A DNA stretch of 64,000 nucleotides from Modestobacter muralis (GTDB lineage Bacteria; Actinomycetota; Actinomycetes; Mycobacteriales; Geodermatophilaceae), in contig NZ_JAAGWH010000049.1 of NCBI RefSeq assembly GCF_010682105.1, forward strand, positions 124,001 to 188,000, in the 5' to 3' direction. The position numbers and the translations under genes were made by a program. This document shows positions 55,084-63,957 of this stretch, in pieces (the first letter of the stretch is position 1; each line of letters opens with the position of its first letter). A model generated the notes under the pieces. It saw nothing but the letters and a program-made list of their open reading frames with translations. It made no database searches and was not told where the DNA came from.

Positions 55084-55815
55084 TCAGAGCTGGCGGGGGA
55101 CCACGGGGCGCTCGAAGAAGCCGCCCTCACCGTCGGGGTCGACGCGCCAGGCGCGGGCACCCGGGCGGGCGGTGACCGTCTCGGCCAGCGCGGTGCCCAG
55201 GTAGTACAGGCCGACGCCGTCCTCGGTGGCGTAGCCGCCGGGGAGCTCGCCTGCGGCCACCATCCGCCGGTAGGACGCACGCCGGGGCAGATCGGTGAGG
55301 TCGTCGTGCACCGCGTTGCTGTGCGGGATCAGCCCGAGCCCCTCGGTGAAGGGCGCCAGCCGCTCCGACCACGCGTCGGTCGGGCCGCCCACGTGCCAGC
55401 ACAGACTGCCCGCGCTCGGCCCGGCGAGCACGACGCCGGCCTCCCAGCACTCGCGCAGCAGCTCGGCGAGCCCGTGCGCCCGCCACACCGCCAGCAGGTT
55501 GACCACGCTCCCGCCCTCGACGAGGACGACGTCCTGGGTCAGCAGGTGGGTCCGCAGGTCGGGCAGGCTCGGCCGCGGGAACAGCTGCAGCACGCTGAGG
55601 ACGACGTCGTCCCGGCCGCCGAGGACCCGCTGGTAGGCCGAGACCGCGGCCGGGTCGTCGCCCACCGCGGTGGGCAGGTAGCACAGCCGCACCGGCCCGG
55701 GCTCCTGGCGGCGGGCGGCACCGAGGGCCAGCACGTGCTCCAACAGCGGGCGGTTGCCGCGCTCCCCCGGCCGGGGCTCCAGCACCCCGGAGAAGGCGAA
55801 CACCTGACGGCGCAT
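55084..55815 (-). CDS. pepE: peptidase E-like S51 family protein
   Basis: 243 residues. Nucleophile Ser in AGPSAGSLCWHVGG; VVLVEGGSVVNLLAVWR and LIPHSNAVHDD are further S51 motifs. Family members are alpha-aspartyl dipeptidases or cyanophycinases; this one is peptidase E-like by length. The ATG (55813-55815) overlaps the DUF2087 gene stop. The 85-bp gap to the convergent rsgA has the palindrome ATTGGTACCAAT at 55059-55070. Confidence 0.88.
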   Translation of the reverse strand: MRRQVFAFSGVLEPRPGERGNRPLLEHVLALGAARRQEPGPVRLCYLPTAVGDDPAAVSAYQRVLGGRDDVVLSVLQLFPRPSLPDLRTHLLTQDVVLVEGGSVVNLLAVWRAHGLAELLRECWEAGVVLAGPSAGSLCWHVGGPTDAWSERLAPFTEGLGLIPHSNAVHDDLTDLPRRASYRRMVAAGELPGGYATEDGVGLYYLGTALAETVTARPGARAWRVDPDGEGGFFERPVVPRQL

Positions 55816-56351
55816 CACACCGCCACGTACCCGCCGCTGCGCCAGTAGACGCCCGCGTCCCGGCTGAGCAGCCCCTCGTCCACCAGGTACCGGCGCAGCG
55901 CCGCGACGTCGGGGTGCCAGGCGGCCAGCAGCGCGTTGACCTCGCGCTCGGGGTAGCGGACGCCGGGCTCGAAGACGTGCACCAGGTGCTCGAGCACGAC
56001 CAGCCGCTTGGCCCGCTGGGCGGGCACGGACACCAGCCGGCCGTCGCGGAGGAAGGCGCGCAGCACGGCGTCCTGGCCGGGGTCCTCCGACAGCGGCTCG
56101 GGGGCCGGCGCGCTGGCCGCGGCGGCCCGGGCGGCCTCGCCGAAGCGCTCGGTGTGCAGCAGCAGCGTGTGCCCGTCGCGGTGCACCAGCCCCGCGCGGG
56201 CCAGCCGGCGGGCGGCGAGCGCGACGTCCTTCAGCGACAGGTCCGCGGCCTCGGCGACGTCGGAGATGGTGGTCGCGCCCAGCGCCAGGGCCGCAACCAC
56301 CCTCAGCCGCACCGGATCGGCCAGCAGCCCGACGATCGTCCCGGCGTCCAT
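55815..56351 (-). CDS. winged-helix regulator with DUF2087 domain
   Basis: 178 residues. The N-terminal ArsR-like HTH ([40 protein letters not shown]) is followed by DUF2087 ([40 protein letters not shown]). Probably a transcription regulator. Coupled to pepE by an ATGA overlap. ATG 56349-56351 fits the family; longer frames upstream do not. Confidence 0.87.
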   Translation of the reverse strand: MDAGTIVGLLADPVRLRVVAALALGATTISDVAEAADLSLKDVALAARRLARAGLVHRDGHTLLLHTERFGEAARAAAASAPAPEPLSEDPGQDAVLRAFLRDGRLVSVPAQRAKRLVVLEHLVHVFEPGVRYPEREVNALLAAWHPDVAALRRYLVDEGLLSRDAGVYWRSGGYVAV

Positions 56352-56413
56352 GCCCCGACGGTATCCGGGGACCACGGGGAATCGGCGGGCCCGCTCCGGG
56401 GTAGGCACCCGCC

Positions 56414-56596
56414 ATGGTGAGCCCGATCGACATCCAGAAGGCCCTGTCCGGCATCGAGTACCCCGCCAAGCGGGACGACGTGGTCAAGCACGCCGAGTCG
56501 CACGGCGGCGGCGACGACGTCCTCGAGGCCCTCAAGGGCATCGACGACCAGGAGTACGACACCCCCGCGGCCGTCAGCAAGGCCGTGTTCAACTGA
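56414..56596 (+). CDS. DUF2795 family small protein
   Basis: 60 residues: [20 protein letters not shown], then [20 protein letters not shown] and a short tail. It matches DUF2795, a short helical domain found alone or in pairs in actinobacteria. Function unknown. ATG 56414 or GTG one codon later. Divergent from the DUF2087 regulator. Confidence 0.85.
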   Translation: MVSPIDIQKALSGIEYPAKRDDVVKHAESHGGGDDVLEALKGIDDQEYDTPAAVSKAVFN

Positions 56597-56654
56597 AGGA
56601 CCCCCTCTCCCCCCACCCCTCGCGAGCTCGGGGTGGGCCCCTGAGAGGGGGCCG
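56595..56654 (+). repeat. dispersed palindromic element after the DUF2795 gene
   Basis: Starts on the stop codon (TGAAGGACC). Outer stem GGACCCCCTCTC with GAGAGGGGGCC, a compensated variant of the copy at 49794; inner CCCACCCCTCGCGAGC with GGGGTGGG. Confidence 0.9.
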
Positions 56655-56715
56655 TTCCAGCCCGTCGCCGTCGTCGGGCGGGGCCGTCCCGGTCCCGCCC
56701 GATAGGTTCGCTCCC

Positions 56716-57534
56716 ATGACGGCTGGCCAGCGGGGTTACAACGAGGACATGCGCCTGGCGCACGTGCTGGCCGACCAGGCCGACGCGATCAGCCTGGAGC
56801 GGTTCCGCGCGCAGGACCTCAAGGTCGACACCAAGCCCGACCTCACGCCGGTCACCGACGCCGACCACCGGGTCGAGGAGCAGCTGCGCATCACGCTCTC
56901 CCGCGCCCGCACCCGGGACGCCGTGCTGGGCGAGGAGTTCGGCAGCACCGGCCGCGGCGAGCGGCGCTGGGTCATCGACCCCATCGACGGCACGAAGAAC
57001 TTCGTCCGCGGCGTGCCGGTGTGGGCGACGCTGATCGCCCTGCTGGACGGCGGCATGCCCGTGGTCGGACTGGTGTCGGCCCCGGCGCTCAACCGGCGCT
57101 GGTGGGCCGCGGCGGGCACCGGTGCCTGGACCGGTCGCCGGCTGGAGAACGCCACCCGCTGCACCGTGTCGGAGGTGGGCGACCTGGCCGATGCGAGCCT
57201 GTCGTACTCGTCGCTGTCCGGCTGGGAGGAGCGCGACCTCCTCGACCCGTTCCTGGACCTGACCCGCGCGGTCTGGCGCACCCGCGCCTACGGCGACTTC
57301 TGGAGCTACATGATGGTGGCCGAGGGCGCCGTCGACGTGGCCTGCGAGCCCGAGGTCTCGCTGTGGGACCTGGCCGCCCTCGACGTCATCGTGCGCGAGG
57401 CCGGCGGGGCGTTCACCGACCTCTCCGGTGCGGCCGGTCCTGCCGGTGGCAGCGCCGTGGCCAGCAACGGCGTGCTGCACCCCGACGTGCTGACGGCGCT
57501 CGCCCCCCGAGAGGGACGGGCGCCGTCGGTGTGA
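56716..57534 (+). CDS. hisN: histidinol-phosphatase, inositol-monophosphatase family
   Basis: 272 residues. Metal-binding motifs are [15 protein letters not shown] and WDLAALDVI; the aromatic N-terminus and [15 protein letters not shown] match HisN rather than SuhB. Neighbouring aroA-rsgA fits HisN in actinobacteria. The ATG 56716 is 7 nt after TAGGTT (56703-56708), so it is likely leaderless. Confidence 0.92.
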   Translation: MTAGQRGYNEDMRLAHVLADQADAISLERFRAQDLKVDTKPDLTPVTDADHRVEEQLRITLSRARTRDAVLGEEFGSTGRGERRWVIDPIDGTKNFVRGVPVWATLIALLDGGMPVVGLVSAPALNRRWWAAAGTGAWTGRRLENATRCTVSEVGDLADASLSYSSLSGWEERDLLDPFLDLTRAVWRTRAYGDFWSYMMVAEGAVDVACEPEVSLWDLAALDVIVREAGGAFTDLSGAAGPAGGSAVASNGVLHPDVLTALAPREGRAPSV

Positions 57535-57544
57535 CCCGCCGGGG

Positions 57545-57727
57545 TCAGCGGACCGGGCCGGACCCGTTCCCGCGGCCGCCCTGGAAGCGCCGGCGGGCCT
57601 CCTCGATCTTGGCTCGGTTCTTCGGGTCCTTGGCGAACGTCTGGGCCTTGTCCGTCGCCTGACGGATGACCTGCTTGCCCTTCGGGCTGTTCGCGAACTG
57701 GATGACCTTGTTCAACAGCGACGCCAC
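57545..57727 (-). CDS. small basic protein of unknown function
   Basis: 60 residues, ASLLNKVIQFANSPKGKQVI then Lys/Arg-rich helices and a Gly-rich tail. No membrane segment; no family that I recognise with a known role. GTG 57725-57727. Its 3' end is 10 bp from the hisN stop (convergent). Confidence 0.7.
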   Translation of the reverse strand: MASLLNKVIQFANSPKGKQVIRQATDKAQTFAKDPKNRAKIEEARRRFQGGRGNGSGPVR

Positions 57728-57821
57728 GACGCGTCCACCCCCTGTGCTCCGGAGAGCCCCGGACGGGCTCCGCTCGTCGATGTCAACGGTGACAGCCGCC
57801 GAGTCGTTCCGCTCGGTGAGC

Positions 57822-59216
57822 TCAGGTCTGCGCGGTCCACCGCTCCCGGACGACGGCCGCAGCGGCCTGCTGCCGGGGCTCGACCACCGGGTCCCCCACC
57901 CGCTGCGGCACCAGCTCCCGGCCCACCCCGCGGGCGGCGAGCACCGCGGCGCCGGCGGCCGAGGCGCTGCGCACCTGCACGTGCTGCACCGGCCGGCCCA
58001 GCACGTCGGCCAGCAGCTGCTGGACGCCGGGGTCCCGCGCGCCGCCCCCCGTGAGCACGACCAGCCCGTCCCCCGGCCCCAGCAGGTCCAGGCCCGCGGC
58101 CACCGCGCAGACCACGCCCTCCAGCGCCGCGCGGGCCAGGTCGGCGCGGGTCGTGTCGGCCGACAGCCCGGTCCAGCTCCCCCGCGCCCCCGGGCCGGCC
58201 ACCCCGCCGCGCTCCCCGGTGAGGAAGGGCGCGAAGGACACCCCGCCGGCGCCGATGGGTGACGCCGCGAGGCTGCCGGCCAGCCCGGCCCAGTCCAGGC
58301 CCAGGACGCTGCCCACCCACGACCACGCGGTGCCGGCGTTCTGCAGCGCCGCCATGGCGTACCAGCCGTCCTCGACGTCGGCGAAGCAGTGGACGACGGG
58401 GTCCTCGGCCGGTGCGGGCGCCACCCGGGGCCGCAGCAGCTGGGCCCCGGACCCGAGGTTGACCTGGACACCGCGCCCGGTGCCGGCGGCCAGCAGCGCG
58501 AGCGGGGTGTCGGCGCCGCCCACGACGACCGGGGTGTCCCCGCCGAGCAGCCCGGTGGTGCCGACGACCTCGTGCCCCGGCCGGACCGCGGGCAGCAGAC
58601 CCGGGTCGACCCCCGCAGCCGCGGTGGCGGCCGCCGACCAGCCGTCGGCGGGGACGTCCCACAGCAGGGTGGCCGAGGCGTCGCTGCGATCGGTCACCGC
58701 CGGGTCGGTGCCGAGGACCAGCGCGGCGCGGACGGCGTCCTTGGGCAGCAGCACCGTGGCCGCGCGGGCCACCAGCCCGGGCTCGTGCACGGCGAGCCAG
58801 GCCAGCAGCGGCCCGGTCATGCCGGCCGCCAGCGGGTTGGCCAGCGCCGCGCGGTCGGCGGCGGGCAGCTCCCGCCACCGCTGCAGCTCCGCCGCGGCCC
58901 GCTGGTCGGGCCACAGCAGCGCCGGGGCCAGCGCGGCACCGGCCGCGTCGACCAGCACCGCGCCGTGCATCTGGCCGGACAGCCCGAGCGCGGCGACCGG
59001 ACGGCCCCCGAGCCGGTGGACCAGCTCGGCCCGGGCGTCGTCCAGGGCGCGCAGCCAGACCGCGACCGGCGTCTGCGCCCAGCCCGGCCGCGGCCGGTCG
59101 ACGTCGTAGGCCGCCTCGCTCTCGGCGACCACCACCCCGGCGTCGTCCAGGGCCGCGAGCTTGAGCCCGCTGGTGCCCAGGTCGGCCCCCACCACGACCG
59201 CGTCGGGCACGGTCAC
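57822..59216 (-). CDS. xylB: FGGY carbohydrate kinase, xylulokinase-like
   Basis: 464 residues. GADLGTSGLKLAALDD (ATP motif 1), ALGLSGQMHGAVLVD, LWPDQRAAAELQRWR and GGGARDPGVQQLLADVLGRPV match XylB. Xylulose as substrate is inferred; no xylose isomerase or transporter is nearby, so another ketose is possible. Start GTG/ATG at 59214-59216. Confidence 0.88.
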   Translation of the reverse strand: MTVPDAVVVGADLGTSGLKLAALDDAGVVVAESEAAYDVDRPRPGWAQTPVAVWLRALDDARAELVHRLGGRPVAALGLSGQMHGAVLVDAAGAALAPALLWPDQRAAAELQRWRELPAADRAALANPLAAGMTGPLLAWLAVHEPGLVARAATVLLPKDAVRAALVLGTDPAVTDRSDASATLLWDVPADGWSAAATAAAGVDPGLLPAVRPGHEVVGTTGLLGGDTPVVVGGADTPLALLAAGTGRGVQVNLGSGAQLLRPRVAPAPAEDPVVHCFADVEDGWYAMAALQNAGTAWSWVGSVLGLDWAGLAGSLAASPIGAGGVSFAPFLTGERGGVAGPGARGSWTGLSADTTRADLARAALEGVVCAVAAGLDLLGPGDGLVVLTGGGARDPGVQQLLADVLGRPVQHVQVRSASAAGAAVLAARGVGRELVPQRVGDPVVEPRQQAAAAVVRERWTAQT

Positions 59217-59285
59217 GGCAGCCCCGCACCGCGGGCGGACCGGAGAGGCGTCATGCGGTGGCCTTCGTGTCGCCGGCCGAGACGG

Positions 59286-59987
59286 TCAGGCGCCGGCCAG
59301 CACGCCGGTGGTGGTCAGCTCCTCGGCGACGTCACGCAGCTTGACGTTGTGGCGCTGCGAGGCGTGGGTGAGCAGGGTGAACGCCTGCTCGGCGGTGATC
59401 TTGTACCGCTCCATCAGGATGCCCTTGGCCTGCTCGATGACCCCACGTGAGGCCATCGCCCGGCGCATGTTCAGCACGTCGTCGCTGGCCCGCGCGGCGG
59501 CCTCGGCGTTGCCGACCGCGATCGCCACGAAGGCGGCGACCTCCTCGCCCAGGGCGACGTCGGCGTCGCCGAAGGCGTGCGACCGGAAGGCGTAGTTGTT
59601 CAGCGCGCCGATGGTGGCGCCCTGGAAGGGCAGCGGGACCGACAGCGAGCTGCCCACCCCGCGCTCGGCAGCGTGCACCGCGTAGTCGGGCCAGCGCTGC
59701 TCGGTGGCCATGTCGTGGACCACGAAGAGCTCGCCCGCGCGGCCGGCGTCCAGGCAGGGGCCGTAGCCGCGCTCGTACTGCAGCTCGTCGGCGTCCATCG
59801 CGATCTGACCGTCGTAGGCCGCGGTGAACGCACGGTCGTCGCGGATGAGCGTTATCGAGGTGGCGTCGGCGCCGGGCATCACGCCGCGGGAGATCTGCAC
59901 GATCTCGGTCAGGACCTCGGGCAGCTCGCGGCCGACGAGGACGACACCGGCGAGGCGCTCGTGGAGCGCGCCGAGGGTGGCGGTCAT
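59286..59987 (-). CDS. GAF-ANTAR domain antiterminator
   Basis: 233 residues. GAF domain about 15-165 (ITLIRDDRAFTAAY, GYGPCLDAGRAGELFVVHD), ANTAR about 172-230 (RGVIEQAKGILMERYKI and AFTLLTHASQRHNVKLRDVA). ANTAR domains bind paired RNA hairpins and prevent termination. It has no receiver domain, so it should sense ligand or redox through GAF and not through PdtaS. No target hairpin pair is obvious nearby. Confidence 0.93.
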   Translation of the reverse strand: MTATLGALHERLAGVVLVGRELPEVLTEIVQISRGVMPGADATSITLIRDDRAFTAAYDGQIAMDADELQYERGYGPCLDAGRAGELFVVHDMATEQRWPDYAVHAAERGVGSSLSVPLPFQGATIGALNNYAFRSHAFGDADVALGEEVAAFVAIAVGNAEAAARASDDVLNMRRAMASRGVIEQAKGILMERYKITAEQAFTLLTHASQRHNVKLRDVAEELTTTGVLAGA

Positions 59988-60236
59988 GACAGTGCGTCTC
60001 TCTTCCGGCCGGGCTGGGACGTCGTGTGGTCGACGTCCGGCTGCCCGCTCGGGCTGCAGGCGTCAACAAGGATAGACGGCGCGCGGAGGCGACTCACCGT
60101 GCTGCTGGACACGATCGCACACGACCTGCCTCAGGAGACGGTCCTCCGGGCGGCAGCAGCCTCCTCGGGCCCGGGTCTGATGGGATGGGCACACGGGCAG
60201 CGGTAAACGGCTGCGCCCGGTGTCGAGGAGGCCCGC

Positions 60237-61631
60237 GTGCAGTACGCCGAGTCCGTCATCGAGCTCATCGGTGACACACCCCTGGTGCGGCTGCGGTCGG
60301 TCACCGCCCACCTGGGGCCGGATGCACCCCTGGTGCTGGCCAAGGTCGAGTACCTCAACCCGGGCGGCTCGGTGAAGGACCGGATCGCCGTGCGCATGGT
60401 CGAGGCCGCCGAGGCCTCCGGCGCCCTGCAGCCCGGCGGCACGATCATCGAGCCGACCAGCGGCAACACCGGCATCGGGCTGGCCCTGGTCGCGCAGACC
60501 CGCGGCTACACGTGCGTCTTCGTCTGCCCGGACAAGGTGGGTGCGGAGAAGATCAACGTGCTGCGGGCCTACGGCGCCGAGGTGCACGTCTGCCCGACCG
60601 CCGTCGACCCGGCCGACCCGCGCTCCTACTACTCGGTCTCCGACCGGCTGGCCCGGGAGACCCCTGGCGGCTGGAAGGCCGACCAGTACGCCAACCCGGC
60701 CAACCCGCGCTCGCACTACGAGACCACCGGCCCGGAGATCTGGGCGCAGACCGACGGCCGGGTCACCCACTTCGTGACCGGCGCGGGCACCGGCGGCACG
60801 ATCTCCGGCGTCGGCCGCTACCTCAAGGAGGCCAGCGGCGGCCGGGTGCACGTGACCGGCGCCGACCCCGAGGGCTCGGTCTACTCCGGTGGCACCGGGC
60901 GGCCCTACCTCGTCGAGGGGGTGGGCGAGGACTTCTGGCCCGAGGCCTACGACAAGTCGATCGCCGACGAGATCATCGCGGTCTCCGACGGCGACTCCTT
61001 CGCCATGACCCGGCGGCTGGCCCGCGAGGAGGGCCTGCTGGTCGGCGGCTCCTGCGGCATGGCCGTGGTCGCGGCCCTCCGGGTCGCCGAGCGGCTCACG
61101 AAGGACGACGTCCTGGTGGTGCTGCTGCCCGACGGTGGCCGCGGCTACCTGAACAAGATCTTCAACGACGAGTGGATGGCCGACTACGGCTTCCTGACCG
61201 CGTCGGGCGGGGAGACCGTCGGCGAGCTGCTGGACACCAAGTCCGACGCCACCCCGACGCTGGTTCACACCCACCCGACCGAGACCGTCCGGGACGCGAT
61301 CGACATCCTGCGCGAGTACGGCGTCAGCCAACTGCCGGTGGTCAAGGCCGAGCCGCCGGTGACCGCCGGCGAGGTGGTCGGCTCGGTGGCGGAGAAGGCG
61401 CTGCTGGACGCCCTGTTCTCCGGGCGGGCCACCCTCTCGGACCCGGTGGAGCGGCACATGTCCGCGCCGCTGCCGATCATCGGCTCCGGCGAGCCGGTCA
61501 CCGCCGCCGTCGCCGCGCTGGGTGACGCCGACGCGCTGCTGGTGCACGTCGACGGCAAGCCCGCCGGCGTGGTCACCCGGCAGGACGTCCTCGGGCACCT
61601 CGTCGGTCTGCCGCCTACGGTCGCCTCATGA
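60237..61631 (+). CDS. cbs: cystathionine beta-synthase
   Basis: 464 residues. PLP-dependent fold II: the Schiff-base Lys is in NPGGSVKDRIA and EPTSGNTGIGLALV binds the substrate carboxylate; VTGAGTGGTISGVGRYL binds the PLP phosphate. A C-terminal pair of CBS domains spans about 335-460. Start GTG 60237 with GAGGAGG at five bases. The 249-bp gap upstream (59988-60236) shows only a weak TAAACG promoter-like box and no gene. metB overlaps by 4 bp. Confidence 0.93.
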   Translation: MQYAESVIELIGDTPLVRLRSVTAHLGPDAPLVLAKVEYLNPGGSVKDRIAVRMVEAAEASGALQPGGTIIEPTSGNTGIGLALVAQTRGYTCVFVCPDKVGAEKINVLRAYGAEVHVCPTAVDPADPRSYYSVSDRLARETPGGWKADQYANPANPRSHYETTGPEIWAQTDGRVTHFVTGAGTGGTISGVGRYLKEASGGRVHVTGADPEGSVYSGGTGRPYLVEGVGEDFWPEAYDKSIADEIIAVSDGDSFAMTRRLAREEGLLVGGSCGMAVVAALRVAERLTKDDVLVVLLPDGGRGYLNKIFNDEWMADYGFLTASGGETVGELLDTKSDATPTLVHTHPTETVRDAIDILREYGVSQLPVVKAEPPVTAGEVVGSVAEKALLDALFSGRATLSDPVERHMSAPLPIIGSGEPVTAAVAALGDADALLVHVDGKPAGVVTRQDVLGHLVGLPPTVAS

Positions 61632-62767
61632 CCGGTTTCAACACGCGCGCCATCCACGCCGGCCAGGAGCCGGACCCGGCGACCGGGGCGGTGATCCCGC
61701 CGATGCACCTGACCACCACCTACAAGCAGGACGGCGTCGGCGGCCTGCGCAACGGCTACGAGTACAGCCGCAGCGCGAACCCCACCCGCGACACCCTGCA
61801 GACCGCGCTGGCCTCGCTCGAGCAGGGCACCCGCGCGATGACCTTCTCCTCCGGCCTGGCCGCCGAGGACGTCCTGCTGCGCACCGTCTGCCGGCCCGGC
61901 GACCAGATCGTGCTGGGCGGGGACGCCTACGGCGGCACGTACCGGCTGATCTCGAAGGTGCTGGAGCCCTGGGGCGTCGGGCACTCCCCCGTCGACCTCG
62001 ACGACCTGGACGCCGTCCGTGCGGCGGTCGCGCCGGAGACGACCCGGGTGCTGTGGTGCGAGACCCCCAGCAACCCGCTGCTCAACATCGCCGACATCGC
62101 CACGCTGGCGGACATCGCGCACGCCGCCGGCACGCTGCTGGTCGTCGACAACACCTTCGCCAGCCCCTACCTGCAGCAGCCGCTGACGCTGGGCGCCGAC
62201 GTCGTCGTCCACTCCACGACGAAGTACCTGGGCGGGCACTCCGACGTCGTCGGCGGTGCGCTGGTGGTCTCCGACGCCGAGCTCGGCGAGCGGCTGGCGT
62301 ACCTGCAGAACGCCGCCGGCGCGGTCAACGGCCCGTTCGACGCGTGGCTGCTGCTGCGCAGCCTGAAGACCCTGGGCGTGCGCATGGACCGGCACAGCGC
62401 CAACGCCGGCCGGATCGCCGAGTGGCTGCTGGAGCACTCAGCGGTCTCCGCCGTGCTCTACCCGGGGCTGCCGGAGCACCGCAACCACGAGGTCGCGGCG
62501 AAGCAGATGTCGCAGTTCGGCGGGATGGTGTCGTTCCGCCTCAAGGCCGGCGAGGAGGCCGCGCTGCAGGTCTGCGAGCGGGCCCGGGTGTTCACCCTGG
62601 CCGAGTCCCTCGGCGGCGTCGAGTCGCTGATCGAGCACCCGCACCGGATGACCCACGCCAGCGCCGCCGGCTCGCCCCTGGAGGTGCCCGCGGACCTCGT
62701 GCGGCTGTCGGTGGGCATCGAGGACGTCGACGACCTGCTGGCCGACCTCGACCAGGCCCTGGGCTGA
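61628..62767 (+). CDS. metB: cystathionine gamma-synthase/lyase
   Basis: 379 residues, Cys/Met metabolism PLP enzyme. YSRSANPTRDTLQTALASLE and VHSTTKYLGGHSDVVGG (PLP Lys) are diagnostic. The ATG overlaps the cbs stop (ATGA). With cbs it forms the transsulfuration pair; direction (synthase or lyase) cannot be settled from sequence, but metB next to cbs is the M. tuberculosis layout. Confidence 0.93.
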   Translation: MTGFNTRAIHAGQEPDPATGAVIPPMHLTTTYKQDGVGGLRNGYEYSRSANPTRDTLQTALASLEQGTRAMTFSSGLAAEDVLLRTVCRPGDQIVLGGDAYGGTYRLISKVLEPWGVGHSPVDLDDLDAVRAAVAPETTRVLWCETPSNPLLNIADIATLADIAHAAGTLLVVDNTFASPYLQQPLTLGADVVVHSTTKYLGGHSDVVGGALVVSDAELGERLAYLQNAAGAVNGPFDAWLLLRSLKTLGVRMDRHSANAGRIAEWLLEHSAVSAVLYPGLPEHRNHEVAAKQMSQFGGMVSFRLKAGEEAALQVCERARVFTLAESLGGVESLIEHPHRMTHASAAGSPLEVPADLVRLSVGIEDVDDLLADLDQALG

Positions 62768-62794
62768 GCCGCCCGCCGTCCTCGCGGACGTCGT

Positions 62795-62843
62795 TGTGCG
62801 CTGGTGGTCGTCTCGCGGCAGCGGAGGCGACCACCAGCGCACA
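62795..62843. terminator. terminator between convergent metB and map
   Basis: Perfect 16-bp stem (62795-62810 with 62828-62843) with a 17-nt loop, TGTGCGCTGGTGGTCG and complement. Located 28 bp after metB and 27 bp after map. Confidence 0.8.
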
Positions 62844-62869
62844 TCCGCTGCCTCACGAACAGGACTCCC

Positions 62870-63640
62870 CTAGGCCGGGAGGGTGAGGATGCGGGGGCCG
62901 TCGTCGGTGACCGCGACGGTGTGCTCTACGTGGGCGGCGCGGCTGCCGTCGGCGCTGCGCAGCGTCCAGCCGTCGGCGTCCACCCGGTAGTCGTCGGAAC
63001 CGCCGGCGAGGAACCACGGCTCGATGGCGATGACCAGCCCGGCCCGCAGCTTCAGGCCGCGCCCGGCCCGCCCCTCGTTGGGGACGCTGGGCGCCTCGTG
63101 CATCGACCGGCCGATGCCGTGGCCACCCTGGTCTGTGTTGATCCCGCAGCCGCCCGCGCGGCCCACCTCGCCGATGGCCGCCGAGACGTCACCGAGCCGG
63201 CCGCCGACGACGGCCGCCGCGATGCCCGCCTCCAGCGCCCGGGTGGTGGTGTCGAGCAGCCGCCGGTCCTCCTCGCGGGGCGTGCCGACCGGGAAGGTGA
63301 TCGCGGCGTCGCCCACCCAGCCGTCGAGGGTGGCCCCGGCGTCGACGCTGAGCAGGTCGCCGTCCTCGAGCTCCTGGGACGTCGGGATGCCGTGCAGCGC
63401 CACGTCGTTGACCGACAGGCAGACCACGCCCGGGAACGGCGGCGTGCTGCGCAGCGGCGCGTAGCCCAGGAACGGGGACGTGGCCCCGGCGTCGGCCAGC
63501 ACCTGCCGGGCGGCCTGGTCGAGCTGGGTCAGCCGGACGCCGGGGGCGGCGAGCTCCCGCACCGCCGCGTGCATCTGGGCGACCACCGCGCCGGCGGCCC
63601 GCATGGCCTCGATCTCGCCCGGGGTGCGCAGTTCGATCAC
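62870..63640 (-). CDS. map: type I methionine aminopeptidase
   Basis: 256 residues. Metal ligands: Asp in SVDAGATLDGWVGDAAITF (two Asp), His in GHGIGRSMHEAP, Glu in AIEPWF and the C-terminal AHVEHTVAVTDDG. No N-terminal zinc-finger extension. Start GTG 63638-63640 with AGGAGG nine bases upstream. It is probably a second Map paralogue, since the housekeeping gene normally sits near secY-adk. Confidence 0.93.
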   Translation of the reverse strand: MIELRTPGEIEAMRAAGAVVAQMHAAVRELAAPGVRLTQLDQAARQVLADAGATSPFLGYAPLRSTPPFPGVVCLSVNDVALHGIPTSQELEDGDLLSVDAGATLDGWVGDAAITFPVGTPREEDRRLLDTTTRALEAGIAAAVVGGRLGDVSAAIGEVGRAGGCGINTDQGGHGIGRSMHEAPSVPNEGRAGRGLKLRAGLVIAIEPWFLAGGSDDYRVDADGWTLRSADGSRAAHVEHTVAVTDDGPRILTLPA

Positions 63641-63658
63641 GTCGTCGTCCTCCTGGTT

Positions 63659-63686
63659 CCGGTATTGCTATCCCGGTATTACTATC
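63659..63686. promoter_or_regulatory. tandem 14-bp operator between map and the XRE gene
   Basis: CCGGTATTGCTATC (63659-63672) is immediately followed by CCGGTATTACTATC (63673-63686), 13 of 14 bases identical. The second copy contains TACTAT, the likely -10 of the XRE gene, so binding would block it and probably map as well. Confidence 0.75.
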
Positions 63687-63692
63687 ACGGCC

Positions 63693-63956
63693 ATGGTGCG
63701 ACCCCCGTTGAGCCCGGAAGAACGTGAGCGCGGCCGTCGGCTGGGCGCCCTGCTGCGCGCGGCCCGCGGCACCCGCACCCCCGGCGAGGTCGCCCTGGCG
63801 TCCGGGGTGAGCCTGGAGGCGCTGCGCAAGATCGAGTCCGGCCGGGTCCCGACGCCGGCGTTCTTCACCGTCGCCGCCCTCGCCCGCGCCGTCGACCTGC
63901 CGCTCGACCAGCTGGCCGAGGCCCTCGACCTCACCGGCACCGCACTGTCGGCCTGA
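63693..63956 (+). CDS. XRE family transcriptional regulator
   Basis: 87 residues, a single HTH_3 domain: LGALLRAARGTRTPGEVALA, GVSLEALRKIESGRVPTPAF, then AALARAVDLPLDQLAEALD. ATG 63693 is 7 nt after TACTAT, consistent with a leaderless transcript and direct autoregulation. The divergent partner is map. Confidence 0.92.
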   Translation: MVRPPLSPEERERGRRLGALLRAARGTRTPGEVALASGVSLEALRKIESGRVPTPAFFTVAALARAVDLPLDQLAEALDLTGTALSA

Positions 63957-63957
63957 C

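Noticed and set aside
59286-59987. ANTAR protein as the PdtaR partner of PdtaS
   Set aside because: It has a GAF domain instead of a receiver domain and lies 14 kb away, so phosphotransfer from PdtaS is not expected.
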